A DNA stretch of 64,000 bases from Bactericera cockerelli. Its lineage: Eukaryota; Arthropoda; Insecta; Hemiptera; Triozidae. The stretch lies in NCBI GenBank assembly GCA_024516035.1, contig CM044967.1, positions 12,322,092 to 12,386,091 of the forward strand. The letters run 5' to 3'. Under the pieces are notes generated by a model. It was given only the letters and a program-made list of their open reading frames with translations. It had not been told where the DNA came from and made no database searches. Both the position numbers and the translations under genes were made by a program. Of the stretch, positions 57,201 through 64,000 are shown piece after piece (the stretch's first letter is position 1; each line of letters begins with the position of its first letter).

Positions 57201-60200
57201 AGTTATGTTACTTACTTTTTACATTGCCAATCTTCAGACATGAAAATGCCTCCACTTTTTTCTGCTGCATTTTTACCAATTACTTTCACCAGAGGGGGAA
57301 CAAACTCATCACGGCCTGGGAACAGTGAAAAGTGGAAAATGTTAAATTTTAGAAAACATGACCTTCCTATACAGGGTGTCTCCCATTGTAAATGAAACAT
57401 TCAAATGCCTTGAGAACTACTGATGATAAAAAAATCTTTGTAAGGATTTATTACATAGCTCTAAAGACCCATTTAAGGTCATTTCAAGGTCAAGGTTAAT
57501 TTTAAAGGGGGTACCCCTATTTTTTATGAATTTTTTGAAATCCACACAAAATTTCAAATTAAAAAAAAAATCTTGTATTTTTTGTCACACCCAGTTTCAC
57601 ATTTTTTCTATCTCAAATCACGAGTGCAATATATCAAATCAGTCTAATTTTAGGTGCTAAACATTATAGTAATATTAGTTTTTCATTTTGACATTTTCAT
57701 GTCTTTGCTCTGGCACATAACCAAAATTATGTGACGAAATTATGTAACGATATTATGTAACGATATTATGTAACGATATTATGTGACGATATTATGTAAC
57801 GATATTATGTAACGAAATATTGAATTGTAAAGGGAGAGAAGAGGGAAAGTGTGTGTCATGCGCACAATGGCGAAGTATTGAATTGTAGAGGGAGAGAAGA
57901 GAGAAGGTATGTGTCATGCGCACAATACGAAATTTGGTCAGTTGGGTTTTGGACCTTGAATAGTAAAGATGAAAATGTCCCAATGGTTGCAGACTCGTAT
58001 GCAAGCGTTTTTTCCGTTTCGGGATTGGCATGGATGTAAAGGTAAAGTTCCCTGAAGTAATGCAAAAGTGGTTCCGGGGCACAGTTACCTTTTGACATTT
58101 TTTCTTAATTTTTTGAATCTGAAGTTAAGGGAACCCAAAAATTTAAGTAAAAGTTAAAAACTATATTACTATTATGTTCAGCACCTCTTATTTCATATGC
58201 TGATATGCCTGATCATAGTCTGAGATAGAAAATCTTACACTCCCTAAAGTGTGTGAAACTGGGTGTAACAAAAAGAACAAGAATTTTTTAACACAAAATC
58301 TTGTCTTGATTTCAAAAATATTATAAAAAGTAGGGAGTGCCATTTAAAATTCTAAAATTGACCTTAAAATGGCCTGGAAGGGGTTATCCAAGAAACTTCT
58401 TAAGGACACCATTAAGTGTCCCCTTTAGATTCTCGGGATTGGAATGTCTCTGGAAGAATGGGTCGTCCTGTATACAGGGTGAACATAAAGTATCACCGCT
58501 CTTCTTCTATCTCAACAAGCAGTAAACTATGGGTTGCCTCTTTCTTTGGAGGATTGATTCTAGGCACAAAAGTGGCCGTGGCTGGCCGTTTAAGCTGGGT
58601 TAATCTTAAATATAAATGTGTTCATTAATATGATAGATAGGTAATGAAAATCTTTACAATTTTTTCAGATCTCATTAGCCTTTTACCAATACCTAGCTGC
58701 TAGACCATCTTTCTTATAAGGAAGGGACCCAGCATAGTTAGGTCAACACAAGGCTAAATTTTAGACTTATGCTCCTTCCTGACGTTTAAAGGGATTCCCA
58801 AGAATCAAAAGATTAAAATTCTGAGACCATCCTCAAGATATCATTATTAATTCATTTACTTCACACTATAGACAAAATAAATACAAAATATTCCCTAAGA
58901 AGGGGTTAAAAACTTCTTAGGGACTATTTTGTATTTTTCAAAATTAGGCTGTGACACTAACATATTACTTCTGACTTACTTTTTCTACACTTATTGCATA
59001 CTTTTCTCCATGAGTAGTTCACATTTCCACACCTGAAAAAATAAATGAAATAAGATTGTGTTTAGAGAGTATTTCTTTTATTACTATTATTAAGGGGGTT
59101 GGGACCAAAAAATATATATTTTTTTTATTTAAGTTTACACATTTCTTTACATTGAGCAAATATAGGAGCTGGAGCCATGGAACTAGGCGGAGTGAGCAGC
59201 CAACAGTGTTGCCGGCAGGAAAACTTCATACACCTCTTCGCAAAATGACGTTTTCAACTGCGTTTGACCCTGTTTCTTTGGTTCTGTTCTACCAAATCTA
59301 ACATTTTGGTCTTGTTTTGTTGGAAATTACATTTTCTTTCAACGGTACCTGGGATTGTATAACTTTGTGATGCAATAAATAATCAACACGTCAAGTTGAA
59401 GAATAATTTCAGGCACGATGTCTTCGAAATGTACTTGCCAATGGAAAGAAACGAAGCTGAGGATGTTGGATGGAACGGTACGGAAAATAATGGGTCATAT
59501 CTGTCAGAAAATGTGAAAACTGTGGTTACCAAGAGACCGATTTTGGGAGTGCCTTGTATGCCTAAATATTGAACTAATCTAGAAGAATCATAGGTTTTCG
59601 GAAACAACATTACTACTAATTCCAATGGTATATAATAAAGTACATTTCTGACATATTCGAATGATGAAATTGGGAGTGGCGTGGAACTCAACCATCTCCC
59701 GTGACCCTAGGCTAGCACAGGTTCCCAGCCCCCTTAATTAGTAAAACAATACAGGGTGTCCCACCAAAGTTGGACACCTCAAATTACTCGGCCCCTGAAA
59801 GAGTTTTTGAAAAATAAAAAATTCTAAGGTACATGCCCTAATTATGCGGTTTCAGTAATGAAATTTTTTTTATACAGGGTGGTTCAAAAGTCAGAAATTG
59901 AGGTGTCAACTTTCGATTTTTAAATAGATCGACCTAAATTTTATTTGATAATTTTACTTCTAAATGGTTCTTGAGTACTTTTTTAAACAAAAATTTTACA
60001 TACAGGGTGGTTTTTTTTCGACCAATTTTTTTCTTCTAAATCTCGAATAACTCATGTTCGTTTAATTTTTTCGATAACAAGAATAGAAAGTGTTTGTGTA
60101 ATGAATACACGCACTTTCAATTGGCATCAAAAAAATTTATACAGGGTGGTTCACAAGTGAAATAATGACGTGATTTTTTTTAAAACCGAGTTTTTTAAAT

Positions 60201-63152
60201 TTTTATTTGGGATTAATAATTCTCGCCTATTTTTACACATTTTTTGTTGGTCATATCGAAAAAATAAAGTGTTGTACAGGGTGAGACATAATTTTTTTGT
60301 GACACCCTGTATATGGGCAGTGAAAGAGACGTAAAATTAAATAGAAAGACTAAATGAGCAAGAAAAACTTCGATTTTTAATGATATAAAAAAGTTATGGT
60401 GTTTTAACTAATATTGTCGCATGGACCACCCTGTAGATACTCTCTTAAACTATTGTATGGGTACTTAAAGTTGTATAAAATTCAACGAAGATTTCGAATC
60501 GTGGCGAAAAACAAGTAAATAACACGAATTTTGAAGCCATTTTCAATTTGGTGTCCACACTGAATGAATTAAAAACTTGAAATATAATGGTTTAAGAAAA
60601 TATCTACAGGGTGGTCCATGCGACAATATTAGTTAAAACACCATAACTTTTTTATATCATTAAAAATCGAAGTTTTTCTTGCACATTTGGTTTTTCTATT
60701 TAATTTTACGTCTCTTTGACCCCCAATATACAGGGTGTTACAAAACAATTATGTCTCAGCCTGTACAACATTTTAGTTGTTTTTCGATATGTCTATCAAA
60801 AAATGTGTAAAATTAGGCGAGAATTATTAATTCCAAATAAAAATTTAAAAAACTCGGTTTTAAAAAAAATCAAGTCATTATTTCACTTCTGAACCACCCT
60901 GTATAAAAAAAATTGATGCCAATCGAAAGTGCGTGTATTCATTACACAGAAGCTTTCTATTGTTGTTATCGAAAAAATTAAACGAACTTGAGTTATTTGA
61001 GATTTAGAAAAAAATTGGTCAAAAAAAAACCACCCTGTATGTAAAATTTTTGTTTAAAAAAGTACTCAAGAACCATTTAGAAGTAAAATTATCAAATAAA
61101 ATTTAGGTCGGTCTATTTAAAAATCGAATGTTGACACCTCAATTTCTGACTTTTGAACCACCCTGTATAAAAAAAATTTCATTACTGAAACCGCATAATT
61201 AGGGCATGTACCTTAGAATTTTTTATTTTTCAAAAACTCTTTCAGGGGCCGAGTAATTTGAGGTGTCCAACTTTGGTGGGACACCCTGTATAGTCACAAA
61301 TCAATTCTCTGATAAAAAGTTTGAATTTTTGAAGAAAAAAATGTGCACTTGTAGCATGTGCAATATTTACAATGCTCTATCAAAATAACAGTAAGTTTTG
61401 GTGGTAGATCTTGTATGATCTGGGCAGAAATTTCACTTCAAAGAAAAACTGATATGGTTTTCATCCTTTTAGGTCTAAAAAAATGACCAATACATTGAAG
61501 ACATTAATGAGGAACATGTTTATCTTTTTATACCTGTAATAGGTGAAATTTTGGTCCATGCAAGATAATGCACATCCTCACACAGCTAACTGCCACAGAA
61601 TATTTGAGCTTGGTAAATAAGTTAAGAAATAAGCTATCATATTTGAGTTAATCACATTCGTGATGTTATGACAACTCAATCTTGCTTTACTAAATCTTTG
61701 CTGAACATGGAACATGAACCACATCCAGGTTACAAGTCTGCCACCCTTATTGATCAAGCTACATAGGTTGGCTTGGTAAATATTGAGACATTGGATTGGT
61801 CTGCACTTTGTCCCAACATAAACCCAATGAAACATCTATGGGATCTATTGAAAAGAGGTGAATAACTAAACATTCTTACCAAATTTTAATTTACTACATA
61901 ATAAGTAGAAAATAAGGAAAGTAAAAGAGAAAGCAAAGAAAAAAATAACTAATAGGTAAGTATGAAAAAAGTAAAAGTATTACTTTAGAAGAATTAGGTA
62001 GTTTAGCTACCCACTCCTTCGTGAGAGAATAATTACTACAGATCTGGCACTGATTTTGAAATCAGCTGATAGTCCCTACTGGACTCAAGTTTTGATACAT
62101 CGGGTTCCCTTTATGTTATATGATCTCAATGACTGGGATGGAGCAATTAAATAAGTTTGGGAACTTTTTGAACAGACCTCATACTATGCAAAAATTTGAA
62201 ACTCCAAAGAGCTGTTTCAAAAATAAACAGGGGTCAGACTTTTGAGACATGTTGTATATTCAGTCACTCCCTATAATTTGAAATCCCCATATCTTAAAAT
62301 TCTCCATAACTTGAAATGACTAGGGATACAAATGAAGTATTGATATTTTCCTTCCAATACTACTGGATACTGGTGTCAATACTTGACGTGCTATTCAAGG
62401 TGTTTTTTCCAATTTTCAAGTTGCAAATTGCAAGACTCCCAACAAGGTTGCAGCACAATTTCTTTTCTTCAATTTTCATGTTAAAGACAAGCTGTTCAAG
62501 TAAACAAGACAAGTTGGACCAAGTCTATTAATATTTAATATTATAAATCCAAGTATTGAAGTGTCTAGCATATCCCTAAAGACAAACGAATACTTTCGGT
62601 ATCAATACTGGTATCAAAGCTTTTGGTCTGTTACTACCCATGAGAACAATACAGTTTACAGGGTACTTCTCATGAGTACTGGTATAGATACTTTTCATTA
62701 AATATCACATTCCTAGTAATGGCATTCAAGTCCATTGAACTTTGAGTTACCAAGATTCTGATGATAACTTCAAAATCAAAGTTCTTGGGTGACTGGATTT
62801 TGATGGTTTTTGTCAAGGTCCAATTGGCAACACTGCTTAAATGCCTTTGTTTTAATACATCTTATAACATAGTTGATGGAACAGAAGTAGAATTTGATTG
62901 ACACTACGCAGTCACTTTTACATTCTAGTTCAAGTTCCTGTTTAAAGTAGAATATTGCATAAGACATGTCTTGTGATATTGCTGATATGAAATTAATTGA
63001 TTCTTTTCTCGAGATATGGTCCAGGTTTCCAGATGATTTGTACGGCCATCTTGTAAAAGTAAAGAGTAGGGATTGAACAATACTTACAAAGGATCCGTGC
63101 AGACCCAATCAGTTTCACGCAGTTTACGCACTCCACGTTCCGTGATAATCAT
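53578..63152 (-). CDS. ZRANB2-like protein: two RanBP2 zinc fingers, Cys repeats, RS-rich tail
   Basis: Seven exons on the minus strand join in phase to about 505 residues. Residues 16-37 and 69-88 match the RanBP2-type zinc finger (W-x-C-x(2,4)-C-x3-N-x6-C-x2-C): C18, C23, N27, C34, C37 and C71, C74, N78, C85, C88. The fingers are linked by VIGKNAAEKSGGIFMSEDWQ, which resembles the ZRANB2 linker. In ZRANB2 these fingers bind single-stranded RNA carrying GGU motifs in splicing; a nuclear RNA-binding role here is inferred. A Ser-rich acidic stretch (about 95-150), a helical region (about 157-280), a run of 12-residue cysteine repeats (about 305-415) and an Arg/Ser-rich tail follow. Human ZRANB2 is shorter, about 330 residues, and lacks the cysteine repeats. 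The ATG at 63150-63152 has an in-frame upstream stop and no other ATG between. One extra base near 53893-53896 breaks the last exon. Ends at TAA, 53578-53580. Confidence 0.88.
53838..54200 (-). repeat. 36-bp coding minisatellite (12-residue Cys repeats)
   Basis: About eight units of 36 bases inside the last exon of the ZRANB2-like gene, each giving 12 residues in the pattern C-x(4,5)-I/V-P-S/N-x-x-x-x. Examples are CDRPSIPSKPCD, CERQQIPNRLQD, CDGSCIPNMQHA, CGLTHVPSMQHK and CERTQILSKQHE. Units are diverged, so this is an old expansion kept in frame. Confidence 0.85.
54517..54732 (-). CDS. ZRANB2-like exon 6: charged helical region
   Basis: Acceptor TATATTTCAG, 72 codons, phase 0 to phase 0, donor GTAAGT. 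Reads TVEKRLRTLASRSDLPEDLK, then YFEEMDIVELKQIVAKSVRK and a Ser/Thr-rich end. No family recognised. Confidence 0.85.
54827..55070. repeat. One-armed ACAGGGTG repeat
   Basis: Begins TACAGGGTGTCTTATTTTTA and continues through CTTGGCCCCTGTTGGAAAT and TCAAGGTCAACTTTAAAATC. No second arm was found. In intron 5 of the ZRANB2-like gene. Confidence 0.55.
55532..55687 (-). CDS. ZRANB2-like exon 5: helical region
   Basis: Acceptor TAATTTCAG, 52 codons, phase 0 to phase 0, donor GTAAGA. Reads VVTHLTDVSEKEILEENLTI and AAKNVFFAVFCSFFLKGPEI. I recognise no domain; the pattern suggests amphipathic helices. Confidence 0.85.
56436..56551. repeat. 116-bp hairpin element close to a splice donor
   Basis: AACAATAAATTTTTGTCCCG pairs with GGGACAAAAATTTATTGTT, and AATAATCAGGGTC with GACCCTGATTAT. 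It ends 18 bases from the donor of exon 4. Confidence 0.8.
56570..56819 (-). CDS. ZRANB2-like exon 4: zinc finger 2 and Ser-rich region
   Basis: Acceptor CCAATTGCAG, phase 2 in, phase 0 out before GTGAGT. Begins CGNVNWARRQYCYRC, then an acidic, serine-rich stretch with NDDNVSVHSSLSSLNSPPVD that is probably disordered and phosphorylatable. Confidence 0.9.
57045..57205 (-). repeat. Dispersed repeat family F, partial copy
   Basis: ACCAACAGACAGACACAA, GCTCAGGAGGTTATGAAAC and the terminal ATTTCTAATATTAGAAATTT hairpin. About ten bases from the donor of exon 3. Confidence 0.72.
57216..57315 (-). CDS. ZRANB2-like exon 3: linker and start of zinc finger 2
   Basis: Acceptor TGTTCCCAG, phase 1 in, phase 2 out before GTAAGT. 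Reads RDEFVPPLVKVIGKNAAEKS, then GGIFMSEDWQCK. The linker ending in DWQC is the best sign of ZRANB2 kinship. Confidence 0.9.
57728..57820. repeat. Tandem repeat TTATGTAACGATA (~16 bp unit)
   Basis: About six consecutive variants of ATTATGTAACGATATT in the centre of the diverged palindrome. Confidence 0.85.
57818..57930. repeat. Tandem duplication of ~55 bp
   Basis: TATTGAATTGTAAAGGGAGA and the following TGTGTCATGCGCACAAT occur twice in a row. Confidence 0.85.
58980..59032 (-). CDS. ZRANB2-like exon 2: rest of zinc finger 1
   Basis: A 53-base exon, acceptor TTTTTTCAG, phase 2 in, phase 1 out before GTAAGT. Reads CGNVNYSWRKVCNKCRK, giving the remaining three zinc ligands and the conserved N27. 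Confidence 0.9.
59750..61290. mobile_element. 1.54-kb nested palindrome with repeated ACAGGGTG motifs
   Basis: Near-perfect inverted repeat centred near 60520, with arms of about 680 bases and a spacer of about 175. In the left arm the motif TACAGGGTG recurs at 59750, 59873, 60001, 60139 and 60275, and inverted at about 60303 and 60427; each is mirrored on the right. Located in intron 1 of the ZRANB2-like gene. No coding capacity. Element class unknown. Confidence 0.92.
61645..61771 (-). repeat. tRNA-derived SINE, family B, copy 6
   Basis: Diverged minus-strand copy: CCTATGTAGCTTGATCAATA head, ATGTGGTTCATGTTCC in place of the B box, tail TCATAACATCACGAATGTG. Confidence 0.72.
63088..63152 (-). 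CDS. ZRANB2-like exon 1: start codon and first half of zinc finger 1
   Basis: Starts MIITERGVRKLRETDWVCTD; the finger's W16 and C18 are visible. It leaves in phase 2 before GTAAGT. The first upstream in-frame triplets contain a TAA and no ATG, which fixes the start unless a further 5' exon exists. Confidence 0.87.
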
Positions 63153-64000
63153 TTCAGCAAGTTTCCAATGAATTACTAATGAACACAACAATTAACTTTA
63201 CAATTTAAAATCTAAATGGGTCAGAATTCCAAAATAATCAAATATAGAAAATAAAAATAGACATGGAGCTACAAGTTCTGAGAAAGAGCGAGGAGAACTA
63301 GTGGGATGAGGGAGAGGGGAATGATGGGTAGGGGAAGGTGCAGTCAACAGCTGCGCAGTTGCCATGGAATGTTGAAATGGCGGTTAATCAAACAGTAATC
63401 ATCTGTGGTGCATTCACAGATTTTTGTAGTAAAACAAATTCAATATTCGTACGTATTAATTTGGATTCGGACTTAAAATTTACTTTCAAGTAATTTGTAA
63501 CACCAGATCTTTTACTCCACCTGGAGTTACCTACAGTTAGTTTAAGTAACACTAATCAGCTATTCCAAAGAAAAATGCTAATGCCTAGTTGGAGTTTCAA
63601 CAGGAGATCCTGTAAATCTAATAGAGAAATTAAATGCCATTTTGAGTCTATTTTTTAATCATTGTGATTAAAAGAATGGGCACAAAAAAGGTCACTGCAA
63701 ATGTGATTCTAGAATCAGCTGCTTGAATTTAAATGTTGATCCGACTAACATTAAAGGAACATTAAAAATAGTTTTAACTGTGCATTAATTTTTAACGCTC
63801 GAGCAGTAGCTTAATCGGTCAATTAATATTTGTAAGCCCATTACGTCTGCCTATTAGCCTTTGTCTTTGTAACAAACGGTCACTCTGGTAAAATTGGTAG
63901 ATTTAGAAAATTGAAAATTGACAAGAAAGATGGCTGCGAACGAGATGCTAGAATCAGCTGTTCAGATTTTATTTTTACATTAATGTTGATCAAACGAACA
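63153..64000 (-). promoter_or_regulatory. Upstream flank of the ZRANB2-like gene
   Basis: The 5' UTR and promoter should lie here. A purine-rich stretch (63275-63340) and the GC-richer AACAGCTGCGCAGTTGCCAT near 63348 stand out. A dispersed repeat appears twice (63690-63760 and 63920-64000, sharing GAATCAGCTG and AATGTTGATC). I cannot place the transcription start. Confidence 0.4.

Larger units (their letters stand above)
57370..58472. mobile_element. 1.1-kb diverged palindromic element
   Basis: TACAGGGTGTCTCCCATTG at the left and GGGTCGTCCTGTA at the right. Internal mirrored motifs include AAGGTCATTTCAAGGTCAA / TTGACCTTAAAATGGCC, CCCAGTTTCAC / GTGAAACTGGGTG and ATAGTAATATTAG / ATATTACTATTAT. 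The centre carries tandem repeats. Arms are much more diverged than in the other long palindromes. Confidence 0.7.
54257..63087 (-). other. Introns of the ZRANB2-like gene, non-coding content
   Basis: Intron 6 (54257-54516) is empty. Intron 5 (54733-55531) has a one-armed ACAGGGTG repeat. Intron 4 (55688-56569) has a family F end fragment near 55772 and a hairpin. Intron 3 (56820-57215) has a family F fragment. Intron 2 (57316-58979) is mostly a diverged palindrome, plus a hairpin (CCCTAAGAAG / CTTCTTAGGG, 58890-58925). Intron 1 (59033-63087) holds the 1.54-kb nested palindrome and a SINE; 61772-63087 shows nothing else recognised. Confidence 0.6.

Noticed and set aside
59750..61290. Assembly artefact (inverted chimera) as explanation of the long palindrome
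   Set aside because: The arms differ by many substitutions and indels in the middle blocks, which a simple chimeric fold of one read would not give; still worth a read-level check.

Overview
This is an AT-rich, intron-dense animal nuclear sequence. Both protein-coding genes, the splice signals and the repeat content point to an insect; a hemipteran is a guess based only on the style of the repeats. There are no bacterial operons, rRNA genes or CRISPR arrays.

Layout: (1) 1-12188 holds no exon I can recognise. It is filled with short interspersed repeats, palindromic MITE-like elements and a 5'-truncated LINE (about 8993-10172). (2) 12189-45055, plus strand, carries the 3' 26 coding exons of a receptor tyrosine phosphatase of the Ptp10D (R3/PTPRB) type: about ten fibronectin III domains, one transmembrane helix and one PTP domain with the intact [10 protein letters not shown] signature. 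The 5' end of the gene lies outside the window or was not found. Its introns carry a hAT remnant with a perfect 8-bp target duplication, a Tc1-like element, a Helitron-like element, several tRNA-derived SINE families and a 1.1-kb palindrome. (3) 45056-53577 is the 3' UTR and the space between two convergent genes. (4) 53578-63152, minus strand, is a complete seven-exon gene for a protein with two RanBP2-type zinc fingers, similar to ZRANB2, with an unusual run of 12-residue cysteine repeats and an arginine/serine-rich tail. Its introns are loaded with long palindromes that begin and end with ACAGGGTG/CACCCTGT. (5) 63153-64000 is the upstream flank of that gene.

The most unusual structures are: a minisatellite of about 29 units that copied the end of a phosphatase exon together with its splice donor, giving about 28 consecutive 5' splice sites; a 1.54-kb nested palindrome in intron 1 of the zinc-finger gene; an 84-bp perfect palindrome inserted in one arm of another palindrome; a SINE flanked by a 49-bp target duplication; and the 36-bp coding minisatellite in the zinc-finger gene. 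Three single-base frameshifts interrupt otherwise intact exons and look like consensus errors.

The two genes have no evident shared pathway: one encodes a cell-surface phosphatase, the other a probable nuclear RNA-binding protein. All boundaries were read by eye; no alignment or database search was possible.
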